From: Tillandsia leiboldiana
Lineage: Eukaryota > Streptophyta > Magnoliopsida > Poales > Bromeliaceae
Assembly: GCA_029204045.2 (NCBI GenBank)
Contig: JAQNDB010000259.1
Location: 40,690-104,689, forward strand
Reading direction: 5' to 3'
Length of the DNA: 64,000 bases
In this document: positions 11,340 through 24,190 of the stretch, piece by piece
Position numbering within the stretch: the stretch's first letter is position 1
How the letters are laid out: the number at the start of each line of letters is the position of its first letter
Translations under genes and position numbers: made by a program
The notes under the pieces: model-generated
Database searches by the model: none
Told to the model about the DNA's origin: nothing
The model's input: the letters and a program-made list of their open reading frames with translations, nothing else

Positions 11340-11572
11340 TGGGTCCCCGTTTTATTCTCCTCTTTTTCCCTCTCGTGGTGTTTCTCAAAGAGAAACCCTA
11401 GCCGCCCTTCCCCCTCTCTTTTTCCCTCTCGTGATGACTTTTAAAGGGAAACCCTAGCCGTCCTTCCCTCTCTCTTTTTCCCTCTCGTGATGACTTTTAA
11501 AGGGAAACCCTAGCCGTCCTTCCCTCTCTCTTTTTCCCCCTCGTGATGACTTTTAAAGGGAAACCCTAGCCG
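11340..11572 (-). repeat. 56-bp tandem repeat, about four units, in solo LTR S
   Basis: CGTGATGACTTTTAAAGGG and AAACCCTAGCCG recur at 56-bp spacing (TGACTTTT at 11435, 11491 and 11547), with a diverged first unit. Each unit contains AAACCCTAG, a telo-box-like motif. Confidence 0.88.
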
Positions 11573-11931
11573 CCGAACGAAGGGACCTAGGAGGGGACAC
11601 CTAAAACCCTAGATTCCTCAAAGGGTAAGAGAATAACTAATTAATAGGGACAGATCCAGCGGCTATAGTTACTTCGAGAAACGTGCCGATCGTCCGCACG
11701 GATTCCGGGGCGCCTAAGTGGGGTCCGAACTTCGGAAAATTATTCCGGGTGAACCGGGAGTCGGAATCTAAAACCGATCGCGCCCCCGTTCTCCATTTCG
11801 CGAGCCCTTCGGCCTAAAAATGTCCGCGAGCCCCGACGGATTCTCCGGAAAAACACCAAAAATTGTCCCTCAGTCGGGCAGTCGAAGAAAAAGGGGTAAC
11901 GGGGAGGGTCACGGAAAAGTCAGGTCTTACA

Positions 11932-13361
11932 CGGATGCAAATAACGATAAGTGGAAAACTCCATCCACTAATGAAAGCCTCGGTCCTCAATCAGATGCAA
12001 AAGTACTCAATAGTGGGAAACTCTGTCCACTAGAGAAAACAGATACCCAATCCAGTGCATAAATAAATATCCGGTCAACCGCCCAATATCCGCGGCTGCC
12101 GCAAAGCCCCACAACTAATCCAACCTGTCCCAGACACCAAGTCCCGACTACACTACCAGACCCCTGCTCGAACCCGAGCAGCACTGACCACCTGACTAAC
12201 AAAGAAGGAGAAAAGGAAAAGCATGGTTTCTCCTAAGTCAAGTTCCAATAAGTAGTGCAGCAGTAAAAGATGGCCTAACTATATGACCATACAAGCATGC
12301 TTTTGTCCTTGGAAACAATAAAAGAGAGTAAAACATATAGTAGCAAGGCATACTACAATACTACCACTATGACATACCAATCTCGCATAAATAGGCCACT
12401 GAATAAACATGTATGATCTCTATATCATCTAGTGCGGGATAAATATAATCTGTCTATCGCTTGCTAAGTCTCTAGTTCAACAAGCATGTACAATTATCAA
12501 GTAAACATCAATCCACGTGATCTAGGCCTTTTCCATGCTTACCTCTCGCTCATATTGGTTGCACATTAAATTAGGCATGCTATCAATCATAGAGGGTGAC
12601 ATTCCCACAGGTAAGCTTATCTTAACCATACATGAACATCCACTATTACACCTCCCCTAAGGCATAACATGCATATAAACTCTGTTATTCCCTCTAACAG
12701 TTGCAATTACTAAGTTTACCCACCTGAAGCGCTAAAACCAAGGCAAACCTGAAGTCGGTGAAGAGTGTAGACGCTCACAGTCCAAAATCTGCCAACATTA
12801 CACCCTCGGTACATGTCGCGCAAGCCTTGGCTCCAAACAGCTAAAAGTACCCCGAAATCAAAGTCTACAGATCCATCGGGTCCAGCAACACATGTAAACA
12901 CCCCTGGGTACAACAATAAGGTCCAACATTACACTTTCGTTCCCAAAATTAACCACGCACAAACACACAGAAAATCAGTCCCAAAGATATGCTTATTTCA
13001 CCTGCCGAAGGTGCCCAGAAAAATCCAATAAAAATATCACAACAATCCTCGCGTCGATACCTTCGAAACGAGTACCTGCACATCCAATTCCGAGCCCCGT
13101 AGGCCGAGTTACAAATTCCACAGTACAGGTGCGCAAAACCACACAGCAACATAACTGTAATTCCATTTACAGATAAGGGGAAGAACATATACCTTCGGGA
13201 AAAACTCAGAAAAATCCAAGAAAAATACTGTGATAATCCTTGCGTCGAGTAGATGAAAAAAGTGTATAAGCACGTCGCCATACGATGCCCGGTTGCGGAG
13301 ATATCGCCGAAAAACCACGCCGCTGTCCAAATCTCCCTCACAGAAAAGGGGTCACAGTAAG
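11932..13361 (-). repeat. Element A left (3') LTR, fragment 2
   Basis: Resumes A's LTR after solo LTR S and matches 58892-60294 of the right LTR. The right copy lacks a short stretch that is present here near 12890-12910. It ends in GTAAG (13357-13361), the target duplication of element D, and continues at 41319. No gene is present. Confidence 0.9.
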
Positions 13362-13835
13362 TGTCACGCCCCGGGGTCGAGACTGCGACCCGGGCTCGCC
13401 AACAGATCCGCCGTCTGTGCGGAAGCTGCCGCACAGACGAAGCGTCTAACCTGTAAAAGAGATCTAGCTGTACAAGTATCAGAGCGGGAAAAGAACAGCA
13501 TTGAAGAAAATAAACGGTACACAGGAGTCACTCAGTAAAAAGCCCAGGTACAACATCCACTGCCTCCCCAAAAAGGGTACATCATCACTATTTAGTACAA
13601 AAGTGGGAAACAAAAGTAACTGGGTAACCTCTACCTCTGACTCTACAGACCCAGAAGGCACTAGTCGGCCAAGCCCTTGCCACGGTCTGAAGACTCCGCA
13701 CGTGCCGGCCCGGGAACAGCCGCCTCAGAAACACCTGTCACACACGGCGGGTGTGAGATCAACTGAAAAGGCAGATCTCAGTGGGTACCGATGTCCTATC
13801 CTCGGTGGCCCACTAAGTCCGCTGGAGGCAAAAAC

Positions 13836-13869
<34 letters not shown>

Positions 13870-14157
13870 CACTGAATGAAAGCTGTAAGTAAATCTATCA
13901 CTATATGCCTCGATGCAATGCTGTACTAAATGACATCTAGAATCATATGAAATGACCACCCGCTCATGTCATTCCCTCGCAGCCACCCGATAACTCGGCC
14001 AGGGGCAAACTTCCACTGGTAACTCGGCCAGGGAAATACCCTCCTGGTAACTCAGCCAGGGAACAAGTCCTCCCGGTAACTCGGCCGGGGAAAAATACCC
14101 TCCTGGTATCTCGGCCAGGGAAAATGCCCTCCCGGTAACTCGGCCGGGGAATAATAC
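13362..14157 (-). repeat. Element D 3' LTR, part 1
   Basis: Matches the 5' LTR from 37990. Includes (GATA)8 at 13837-13868, against 11 units at 38465-38508, and the first part of a 29-bp minisatellite from about 13980. It is cut by element F after AATAC (14153-14157) and resumes at 25215. Confidence 0.92.
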
Positions 14158-16692
14158 TGTCACGCCCCGGGGTCGAAACTGCGACCCGGGCCCGCCAAAC
14201 AGATCCGCCACCTATGCCAACCTGCATAGGCGAAGCGTCCTACCTGCAAGAAAAGTTCTATAACTAAACAGATATCAGAGCTATAAATAAAAATCTGCTG
14301 TAACTAAAATCAATCACTGTACAACTGGAAATAAACAACACTGTCTGCCTCCCAAAATAATAATAATACAAATCCTCGAGTACAAGCTCTAAACCCAACC
14401 GGGAGGTAACTCCAATATATAAACAACAGTGTACAGTCTCTCAATACAAAATATCCTCACTACAATAGTCTCTCAAAAGGGGAAAAAGAAACAGCTAATC
14501 TACGGATGATCTCCTCAGAAGGGTACCGCTACTCTCCAACGCCGGGTAGGGATCTAGCTCGCGACTCCCTCGCCACGATCAACAACCGCAGAGTCGGCAA
14601 CACCTGCTAAGACTCTGCAAAACAAAGGAGAGGAGAAAAAGGGGGGAAAACCCCCAAAGGGTGTGAGAACTACTCCAAAACGGGAGTTCTCAGTGGGTAC
14701 CACCGCCAGACCCGACGGTCTGCCCACCAAGTCCTCAAGAGACAAAAATTAACCCAAGTCATAAGACTGAAATGAGTAAGCTGAAAACTCTCACAGCTAC
14801 CCTGCCCCTAACTAAAGGCTAAAAGGGGAGAACCAAACAGTGGTATGCAACCACTAGCACATAAAGTGCACCAACGACCCAATCGAGCTGACTGCCACAT
14901 CTGGTCCAGTCAACCTGCATCCACCTACAACCACCTCCCAAAGACGGGCAGGAATTACGTAGGGTGTCCAAACGGACTAGCTCGCTATCGAGTAGAGGAT
15001 CATGCAGGCTATGGTCAAAGTCCACGCTCTCTCTCTCAGAACGGGTAGAATCAAGATGCTCAACCTCTCACACAGCGGTCAAAGTACTCGCAACAACTCG
15101 GGACCACCGTCAACCAGACGGCTCTCAACAATACCAACACTGATCTAAACTCAACTACCAATCTGCACTCGGCCCCCAGGCACGAGTGTAACCATAAAAG
15201 TATTTGACCGAAATAAACTCAATCGAATGAACCGGTAAAAAACCCGGCACTGCCTGCTCTGTCCAAATGACCGGAACCCAACACGGTCTGACCGGCACCC
15301 GACACGGTCTCACCGGAACCCAACACGGTCTGACCGGAACCCAACACTGTCTGAAGCCTACTCCGGAGCGGCACTCGAGGGGAGCTACCCACACGAGTAA
15401 AGCATCTCTGTCATCAACATCAACAGTATCTCGAAACAGCAGGACTTGATCATCAATCAGATCAAAGTGGAAAAACTCAACCACTAAAGAAAGACCCGAC
15501 CTCAGTCGGATGCAACTAAACGATAAGTGGGAAACTCCATCCACTAAGTAAACAGATACCCAATCAGGTGCATAGAGAAACATCCGGTCAACCGCCCAAT
15601 ATCCGCGGTTGCCGCAAAACCCCACAACTAAACCAACCTGTCCCAGACACGAAGTCCTGACTACCCTATCCAGACCCCTGCTCGAACTCGAGCAGCACTG
15701 ACCACCTGACTAACAAGAAGGAGAAAGGAAAAGCATGGTTTCTCCTAAGTCAAGTTCCAATAAGTAGTGCAGCAGTAAAAGATGGCCTAACTACATGACC
15801 ATACAAGCATGCAAACCTGAAGTCGGTGAAGAATCTGCCAACAAAACACCCTCGGTACAAGTCACGCAAGCCTTGGCTCCAAACAGCTGAAAACACCCCT
15901 GAGTACAACAATAAGGCTTAACATTACACGTTTATTCCAAAATCAACCAAACATACGCAATCTGAAAATCAGTCCCAAAGCCGCGCATATTTCACCTGCT
16001 GCAAGTGCCCAGAAAAATCCAATAAAAATACCACAGTAATCCTCGCGTCGATACCTTCGAAACGAGTACCTGCACGTCCAATTCCGAGCTTCCTACATTG
16101 AGAAACAATTCCGACAAGGAAACCACCCCGAATCAAACTACACTCAAAAACTGTAGCAACAATTACTGTTCACAGATAATCTTCACCGTCGAGAAATATT
16201 CAGAAAATTCCAATAAAATTTGGGCATATTCCTCGTGATGTGTAGATGCAAATCGCCTCTTGAATCGCCCCAATCCGATGCCTGTGCGCGAAGATATCGC
16301 CAAAATACCGCACCGCTGTCCCAAAACTCCGCCCAGAAAAAGGGGTCACAAGATGATCCGAAAGACCCATGAAAAACTCGGAATGGGAAAAACCAGTAAA
16401 CATGGGAAACATAGCCCTACCTGTCGTGAAGCCAACGGCGCAAGAATCACTGAAAAAGGTGCTCGGGGTAAGCCGGGGGAGTCCTCGCACCAAAACGCGA
16501 CGAAGAAGACCACAAACGAACGAGCGTCGCGCCGCGCCGTAAAAATAGAAACCTCGATAAGCGTGCCACCAAAAATCCCAAAACTTTGCAGAAAGATGCA
16601 GCCAAACTCGGGGATCATCTTTGCTGAAGACACTCCGGCGAGAGGAGGCTTGGAAATGGCGGAAAAAGGAGAAGAAGAAGGCTCGGATCGCC

Positions 16693-16699
16693 TTTTATA
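16693..16699 (-). promoter_or_regulatory. TATA box of F left LTR
   Basis: TATAAAA on the minus strand in the context CCTATAAAAGGCGATCC, about 1.0 kb from the LTR start. It is identical in the right LTR and conserved in both LTRs of A. Confidence 0.7.
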
Positions 16700-16871
16700 G
16701 GCTGCAGAAACAAATGACGAAATACCGGTTATGTCCCAATTTCCGGGCGCAGGGAACTTTCGGGCGCGCACTGTAGTAGCCCGAAAGATCACTGTAGCAG
16801 CCCGAAACTTTCCTGGGCCTCCACGTCGCCCGCCAAACAGGCGACAGACGAACCCGCCGCACGCGTCGCGC

Positions 16872-17589
16872 CACGTGGCCACCCGCGGACGACGACACGT
16901 GGCACGCACCCCGGTCAACGCCCGCCTGCCGCGCCCACGTGCCCGCCTGACGCCGCCGCCTGCCACCCTGCCGCGCACAGTAGCCCCACCAATAGGAGAA
17001 TGCCACGTGTCAAGCCTCTGCCTAGTGAACCCGGTGCACGAAATCATGTGGACCGAACCAATGCAAACCTGCCACGTGTCCAAGCCCGGTGCACCGTAAC
17101 CCATGAGCCATCCCGAATACTGCGTAGACCATCCGCCGTGAACCCACCTCTAGGATGATGCCACGTGTCACCCCCGGTCCACCGTGCGCCCCGCACTCCC
17201 CCGTAGACCGCGCCCCGCGGACCGGCCCACTCCCGAGCCGCCACGCGTCCAGCCCCCGGCGCACGCCTGCCGCGTGGACCGGGCGGCCCGCGCCTCCGTC
17301 CGCCGCGCTGCCTGCGGCCGCTCCGCCGCTGCCGCCGCCGCCGGAAACACTGTTCCGGCGTGAACAGTGTCCAGAGCCCAAAAATGACAAGTGGGTAGTC
17401 CGTTTTAACCGTTTTCGCGCGCTGAATCCAAATCCGAAGTCCAATTTGCCAAATTCCAACTCTAAAAATTGCCGAAGGCATCCGGGAAGATGTTCCTTGA
17501 TCCAAACTTCGCGCTGGGTCCAATTTTAATATCCATGACGCGCGAAACCACTTCTGAAGCTCTGACGGAGTCCGCCGATCACCCACGTG
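16872..17589 (-). promoter_or_regulatory. G-box/ABRE cluster in F left LTR (U3)
   Basis: Seven CACGTG hexamers lie upstream of the TATA box at 16872, 16896, 16936, 17004, 17073, 17162 and 17584, several in the fuller form GCCACGTGTC. CACGTG is the core recognised by plant bZIP and bHLH factors, and ACGTGTC/ACGTGGC are ABRE forms. Activity is inferred. Confidence 0.65.
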
Positions 17590-17716
17590 ATCCATTTAAC
17601 ACACTGAGCCCAACACTAATGTCCAATTGGAGCACAAATCCCACCAACACGCCAAATAGGCCTCCGGGAACTGTAGATGAACCAGTAATCTCGTCGTGGG
17701 GATCCAGGTCCTCACA

Positions 17717-17728
17717 TCCTCCCCCACT
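17717..17728 (-). other. Polypurine tract of element F
   Basis: AGTGGGGGAGGA on the minus strand, directly before the 3' LTR. It is identical to that of element C (52221-52232) and A (42594-42605). Confidence 0.85.
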
Positions 17729-18041
17729 AAGAAAAGTTTCGTCCTCGAAACTAGCTCAAATCCCCCAAGGGTCCCACATACCACGGGTAGGTATTCATCA
17801 ATAACGCCTCCAGCTCCCGAAACATCACTCACTCCCCGTGATTACTCCCCAGCAACAACAACAACAAGTATGGCATGGCCCGACATGCGATTTTCTCATC
17901 TCTCGAGCCAGAAATCGCAACGGGCGTCCCTCGTACCCCAACAATCACAGATCTCGGAAGGGGCAAGTCAATCACGGGCGAGGGATCCAAAAGCAAAACA
18001 CTCCTGAGCTGAGACGTGAAACAATACAGAGGCCCCATCAA
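17717..18041 (-). pseudogene. Decayed integrase C-terminus/chromodomain remnant in F
   Basis: On the minus strand the stretch around CRAMPYLLLL corresponds to SRAIPYVKVLW of element C, and the following bases track C to its stop codon. Frameshifts and a CAA-triplet run (near 17848-17870) break the frame. No function is expected. Confidence 0.65.
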
Positions 18042-18730
18042 GAGCCGGGGGAAACAGAATAATCAACAGCGCAACACGCCCCAAACCACCTCCTGGTGTC
18101 TACTCAATCAGGATCACCCGAAGTATACCCACAGATTCATCCTATGAGGAAAAGATCCAATAAGCTGGGGTCTTCACTCGGTTACTTCCGATCCAAAATC
18201 ACCCGAGTGGCCTTCTCAACCACGAGCTACCCTAAAAAGGGATCCTCAAGAGGCACAATCTCAAGCCACGGTTGGACACTCAACAAGCCAACATAACTCC
18301 AACAGATCCACGGGTCGACAGGATGCCCTGACGGGGACCAAACCGTCAGTGAACGGGAGGGAAAACTGGCTCGAAAGGCGATCAAAATGCGGAGGCTCAA
18401 ACTCGCGGTCAAAAATCCCAAATCAGCAACAACAATCCGCGAAAATCCCACTCAAGATGCTGAGTAATCAAAACTGATAGCCAAGCAGGCATGGCCTACG
18501 CCCAGGTATAACAATCCAAGCTGGGAATAAAGGACGTACTGAAGGCTCAACCGTGGAATCTAAGCTGCCTGCAAAACAGCGGTTCATCCTGCCACAACAC
18601 TCATAGGGTTGGACTAATAAAGTGTGGACCGAAGATCCACCCACGGTAACTCCACCGCCACAATGGGAGGCATCACTAAATCACACAATTCCATCTCCCA
18701 ACACAGGAAACACTAGCATTGGCGCTAATA
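18042..18730 (-). other. Degenerate core of F between chromodomain and RT remnants
   Basis: About 0.7 kb where C has roughly 1.9 kb of RNase H and integrase. I recognise no integrase motif or open frame here. The same sequence occurs in element A at about 42900-43620, so it is an inherited part of this family and not local decay. Confidence 0.6.
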
Positions 18731-19080
18731 TCAGACACATTATCCATTGGCCATGCTCTCTCGGCACCGCCAAGTCTAGAAGCTTCTCACCTCAAGAATG
18801 AAAGTCGGTCTCAGTCAACTTGAATAACATCCATTAGGTCGGGTTCCACCGCCGCCCCTACGGCTCGAACAAAGCGACCCAAGAAGGTATGCTTCTGCAG
18901 CTACAACCTGTACTTCAATAACTTGGCATACCGCTTCATCCCCACGGGCATGATAGCACATCCACAAAGCGCTCCTCGTACTCCAAGTCACTCTGGGAGC
19001 AAATCAAAATATCACCAGGAAAACACTACTCCCAGTCCGTCCAAGTACAACCGGGACCTACTATTCCTCAGATCTTGAAA
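18731..19080 (-). pseudogene. Decayed reverse transcriptase remnant in F
   Basis: Minus-strand sequence aligns with C's RT from LDRFVVVFIDDIL into the RT/RNase H linker. The catalytic FIDD segment (near 19005-19020) is disrupted, with an in-frame TGA in the local frame. Homologous to 43535-43914 in A. Confidence 0.7.
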
Positions 19081-19270
19081 TCCACAGGGCAATCGTCATT
19101 CCATTGGCCTCACTAACAACTCATAATGCCCCCACCGCGTCCAAAACGCCACCTAGGCGAAGTCCTCAGCTATCTAACACCAAGTGGATACTCGCATCAT
19201 ACACCAACTGCCGGAGTATAATTCCATCATAAGGTCCTGGATACCATAAAAGGACCCTCACATTCGTGTA

Positions 19271-19474
19271 TCAATGACGTGGCATCACCACCGTATACCA
19301 ACGACGTGGCACTAGGTCAAACAGACCCCTCGATCCATCGGACCCTGCAACAGTGCCAAGTCTCGCTCTCAGCTCTACCGGCGATATCCAATGAGGTGCC
19401 GTCCCGGGTGGCGCGGTTCCTCGAACCACGTCAAACGCAATCTCTATCTCCCTAACCGGCGGCATTACCAACAA
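19271..19474 (-). pseudogene. Decayed protease/RT linker remnant in F
   Basis: A short frame reads MPPVREIEIAFDVV and GTAPPGTAPHWISPVEL, recognisably the MPPDREIEF...APYRMAPAEL segment at the RT N-terminus in C and D. It has lost the conserved KAPYRMAP residues. Homologous to 55726-55959 in A. The surrounding 19081-19270 and 19475-20159 hold only degraded pol/protease sequence. Confidence 0.75.
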
Positions 19475-20159
19475 CTAAGGTGAAATCACACACGGGATCT
19501 CGCAGGCAACAGAGATATCTCTGCGTCCCGGTGCCGCCGTAAGCACCTCTCACCCTGTCGCTAAAACCTGAGTGTTCTAACAACCTCAACGAGTAAGCCT
19601 CCATTGCCTGTCTTGCCGAAGATCAAGTCCTCTCTTGCCGCAGTCGAACATCCTGTGGCATAGTGCCCAACAATCTCAAGCATAAGGTCAAAACACCTAA
19701 GTGCTATAATTTCCAATAATTCTGCCGGCATCTCGCGGTCTCGGCCGCACTGGACATGATCCAAAAGCCTCCTCCACGTGCACAACAACAACAGGAACCT
19801 GTACCTCTAGTGCACGTGGTAACAAATCTACCTCTAACCCATGTAAGAGTGGAACATGCTCTAACTCCGACTACCGTGGTGAAATCCCGCCTGCGACACT
19901 CAATCCACTACCGTGGCGCCCTCCAACCGGGCGGCACAGATTCATCCGCTCAAAGCAAGTGGTTGTCGCTCAATCTGCCTGAAAATCAGGGCTATCACTA
20001 GGAAGCACGACCTCTGTCTCTGACCACAATGAGGCGACGAATCAGGTCCTCCGCAGATAACAAATCCACGCTATCGCTGCGCCACTCTGATAAAATACTG
20101 ATGTCGCCTTCGGGGTCCACACGACCTCTGACATCTCGGGAATTCGTCATCCAAGAAAG

Positions 20160-20800
20160 AAAATTAGTCATGCCCCTGCCGGCCGATCTGTCCTCCATCA
20201 TCCGGCGCCAAACGCCAAAATCCAGAACTCACCTCTGGCGGCAGATCCCTATCCAAAGGAACTGCAATGCCGCGCTCCATACACTGTGCCTGCTCCAACG
20301 AGGCGTCTAAATCTACAATGGAGGGACTGAATAACAGAAAGGTGTCCTGGCGCAATCCACTCCCAATCTCATATATCCTATGCGCCTCGTCCCTCGAATC
20401 TGGAGCGCGCGGTTCAACAACTGCATACACTCTCAAGCACTGGGAGGCTCTCAATTAATCACTCCATCACCACCAGCCACGACTCTGCCTCCAAAGGCTC
20501 CAAACTCAATCTTACGAGTCGGGGTGGTTCATCTGCCAAATATGGCTCAATAGGTCGATCATGTCCCACAGCTCACCAGCTGTCAACCATCCACCCTGCC
20601 TCGGTGCCTCGACACTAAACATTGGCACAGAGGGGGCTACTCAGTGCTCCGACAACTGTGTCACCAAGACCAGCTGCTCCCACAGCCGCTGATAAGCCTC
20701 TGACAATCCTGTCATCTGGGTCCGGGGTTCTCAGACCTCAATCCAGGTATCCGGCCCAAAACCAACTGCTCAAGCTCAACTGCCATGACAGGATGCACAC
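20160..20800 (-). pseudogene. Decayed gag remnant in F
   Basis: Fragments such as DASLEQAQCMERG (compare EEAAEHAQWIERG in C) and PPRL...ESWLVVME (compare PPRFSG...TWLSAMEKLF) show a Gag domain, read on the minus strand. Stops and frameshifts are frequent. No zinc knuckle or protease active site was found. Confidence 0.75.
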
Positions 20801-20917
20801 GGGTCAAAACCCAACGTCGGGGAGACACCGCTCGCCACGACGAAACAACAAAACAGCACACAACAACGCTCGACCCAATCCAGCGAAAGTCTAAAGCATG
20901 TCACCCGTTCCACAGCA

Positions 20918-20941
20918 TTATGTTGTCTGCAGCCAACATAA
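20918..20941 (-). other. Conserved leader hairpin in F (CTGCAG loop)
   Basis: An inverted repeat with 8-bp arms TTATGTTG and CAACATAA around loop GCTGCAGA (sense strand). It lies about 160 nt after the primer site and is identical in A (57335-57358) and C (47269-47292), with an 18-nt core in D. Confidence 0.85.
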
Positions 20942-21098
20942 TTACTTAGGAGAATAAACATGCCAATCACTCCTCCCATCCCTCGGGAGAGGTATAAAAC
21001 TCAATCAGGACTCTCGCAAAATCACGACTCTCACAAAGTCAACCAAAGGTCAAACCATAAGCCTAGGGTTTCTAAGTCCACCATGACCTACAACCTAG

Positions 21099-21110
21099 GC
21101 TCTGATACCA
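21099..21110 (-). other. Primer-binding site of element F (tRNA-Met)
   Basis: TGGTATCAGAGC on the minus strand, eight bases after the 5' LTR end at 21119. Confidence 0.9.
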
Positions 21111-24100
21111 CTCTAATCTGTCACGCCCCGGGGTCGAAACTGCGACCCGGGCCCGCCAAACAGATCCGCCACCTATGCCAACCTGCATAGGCGAAGCGTC
21201 CTACCTGCAAGAAAAGTTCTATAACTAAACAGATATCAGAGCTATAAATAAAAATCTGCTGTAACTAAAATCAATCACTGTACAACTGGAAATAAACAAC
21301 ACTGTCTGCCTCCCAAAATAATAATAATACAAATCCTCGAGTACAAGCTCTAAACCCAACCGGGAGGTAACTCCAATATATAAACAACAGTGTACAGTCT
21401 CTCAATACAAAATATCCTCACTACAATAGTCTCTCAAAAGGGGAAAAAGAAACAGCTAATCTACGGATGATCTCCTCAGAAGGGTACCGCTACTCTCCAA
21501 CGCCGAGTAGGGATCTAGCTCGCGACTCCCTCGCCACGATCAACAACCGCAGAGTCGGCAACACCTGCTAAGACTCTGCAAAACAAAGGAGAGGAGAAAA
21601 AGGGGGGAAAACCCCCAAAGGGTGTGAGAACTACTCCAAAACGGGAGTTCTCAGTGGGTACCACCGCCAGACCCGACGGTCTGCCCACCAAGTCCTCAAG
21701 AGACAAAAATTAACCCAAGTCATAAGACTGAAATGAGTAAGCTGAAAACTCTCACAGCTACCCTGCCCCTAACTAAAGGCTAAAAGGGGAGAACCAAACA
21801 GTGGTATGCAACCACTAGCACATAAAGTGCACCAACGACCCAATCGAGCTGACTGCCACATCTGGTCCAGTCAACCTGCATCCACCAACAACCACCTCCC
21901 AAAGACGGGCAGGAATTACGTAGGGCGTCCAAACGGACTAGCTCGCTATCGAGTAGAGGATCATGCAGGCTATGGTCAAAGTCCACGCTCTCTCTCTCAG
22001 AACGGGTAGAATCAAGATGCTCAACCTCTCACACAGCGGTCAAAGTACTCGCAACAACTCGGGACCACCGTCAACCAGACGGCTCTCAACAATACCAACA
22101 CTGATCTAAACTCAACTACCAGTCTGCACTCGGCCCCCAGGCACGAGTGTAACCATAAAAGTATTTGACCGAAATAAACTCAATCGAATGAACCGGTAAA
22201 AAACCCGGCACTGCCTGCTCTGTCCAAATGACCGGAACCCAACACGGTCTGACCGGCACCCGACACGGTCTCACCGGAACCCAACACGGTCTGACCGGAA
22301 CCCAACACGGTCTGAAGCCTACTCCGGAGCGGCACTCGAGGGGAGCTACCCACACGAGTAAAGCATCTCTGTCATCAACATCAACAGTATCTCGAAACAG
22401 CAGGACTTGATCATCAATCAGATCAAAGTGGAGAAACTCAACCACTAAAGAAAGACCCGACCTCAGTCGGATGCAACTAAACGATAAGTGGGAAACTCCA
22501 TCCACTAAGTAAACAGATACCCAATCAGGTGCATAGAGAAACATCCGGTCAACCGCCCAATATCCGCGGTTGCCGCAAAACCCCACAACTAAACCAACCT
22601 GTCCCAGACACGAAGTCCTGACTACCCTATCCAGACCCCTGCTCGAACTCGAGCAGCACTGACCACCTGACTAACAAGAAGGAGAAAGGAAAAGCATGGT
22701 TTCTCCTAAGTCAAGTTCCAATAAGTAGTGCAGCAGTAAAAGATGGCCTAACTACATGACCATACAAGCATGCAATTGTCCTCAAGGAAATAAAAGGGGG
22801 TAAAGCATAATAATAGTTCCTTTAGGAATAAACAACATGCCGGAATCCCAAAACTAGACCTGTCCACAATTCAGGGTTCATCAATAGCATGATCATAATA
22901 ACTCCTCAGAGTACAAATCCGCACATAGCTACGAACTCCTGTCCCAAGGCATAATCCAACCACAAGAAAGGCTATGTGCTAACATGGCATGTTATATAAT
23001 TTCATAGGGTAACATTATCCTAGGTAAGCTTACACTAGTCATCACACAGATGTCCAAGTCATGCAAGTCCTCAGTATACCTCATGAATGCTATTCTTGCA
23101 ATCATTTATACCAATATCAATAACAAGCTTACCTACTTACCAATATAAACTATGTACCCTACACATGCATGCATCAGTCATAGAGGGGTGACATCCCCAC
23201 AAGTGGACTTATACTTGCCACAACATAAACATTGCCTTAAACAATTACTGATAATAAGCTCACCCACCTGAAGCGCTTAACCCAAGGCAAACCTGAAGTC
23301 GGTGAAGTGGGTAGACGCCCGCGGTCCAGAATCTGCCAACAAAACACCCTCGGTACAAGTCGCGCAAGCCTTGGCTCCAAACAGCTGAAAACACCCCTGA
23401 GTACAACAATAAGGCTTAACATTACACGTTTATTCCAAAATCAACCAAACATACGCAATCTGAAAATCAGTCCCAAAGCCGCGCATATTTCACCTGCTGC
23501 AAGTGCCCAGAAAAATCCAATAAAAATACCACAGTAATCCTCGCGTCGATACCTTCGAAACGAGTACCTGCACGTCCAATTCCGAGCTTCCTACACTGAG
23601 AAACAATTCCGACAAGGGAACCACCCCGAATCAAACTACACTCAAAAACTGTAGCAACAATTACTGTTCACAGATAATCTTCACCTTCGACAAATATTCA
23701 GAAAATTCCAATAAAATTTGGGCATATTCCTAGTGATGTGTAGATGCAAATCGCCTCTTGAATCGCCCCAATCCGATGCCTGTGCGCGAAGATATCGCCA
23801 AAATACCGCACCGCTGTCCCAAAACTCCGCCCAGAAAAAGGGGTCACAAGATGATCCGAAAGACCCATGAAAAACTCGGAATGGGAAAAACCAGTAAACA
23901 TGGGAAACATAGCCCTACCTGTCGTGAAGCCAACGGCGCAAGAATCACTGAAAAAGGTGCTCGGGGTAAGCCGGGGGAGTCCTCGCACCAAAACGCGACG
24001 AAGAAGACCACAAACGAACGAGCGTCGCGCCGCGCCGTAAAAATAGAAACCTCGATAAGCGTGCCACCAAAAATCCCAAAACTTTGCAGAAAGATGCAGC

Positions 24101-24190
24101 CAAACTCGGGGATCATCTTTGCTGAAGACACTCCGGCGAGAGGAGGCTTGGAAATGGCGGAAAAAGGAGAAGAAGAAGGCTCGGATCGCC

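Larger units (their letters stand above)
8254..11931 (-). mobile_element. Element S: solo LTR (3678 bp) related to element B
   Basis: It runs from TGTCACGCCCCGGGGG to TCTTACA and is flanked by the 5-bp duplication CGGAT (8249-8253 and 11932-11936) inside A's left LTR. On the minus strand both ends align with B's LTR, for example GGCTCGCG and GCGCGATCGGTTTT near the start. It has no internal domain, primer site or polypurine tract, which fits loss of the rest by recombination between two LTRs. Non-array content includes three copies of a 20-bp block near 9148-9208, four units of about 36 bp at 9395-9580, a 1.2-kb GC-rich array, and 56-bp repeats at 11340-11572. Long open frames here are artefacts of the array. 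Confidence 0.9.
14158..17716 (-). repeat. 3' LTR of element F (3559 bp, two internal deletions)
   Basis: Relative to the right LTR it lacks 515 bp (joint at 15814/15815, microhomology GCAA) and 22 bp (joint at 15831/15832). Together these account exactly for the 537-bp length difference. It carries four 21-bp repeat units (15268-15351), a TATA box at 16693-16699 and a G-box cluster. Confidence 0.93.

Noticed and set aside
9587..11457. Several 430-560 codon open frames on both strands
   Set aside because: They are by-products of the 95-bp GC-rich array: stop codons are rare in such sequence and the period shifts frame, so all frames look open. Translations are Arg/Pro/Ala/Gly repeats.
11390..11572. 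Interstitial telomeric repeat (AAACCCTAG)
   Set aside because: The motif occurs once per 56-bp unit and not as head-to-tail TTTAGGG repeats.
13980..14157. CRISPR-like array of 29-bp repeats
   Set aside because: Units are contiguous with no unique spacers, lie in an LTR, and the context is a plant genome.
16260..17595. Open frames of 120-250 codons duplicated in both F LTRs
   Set aside because: Conserved only because the LTRs are recent copies; they overlap the promoter region on both strands and have no domain.
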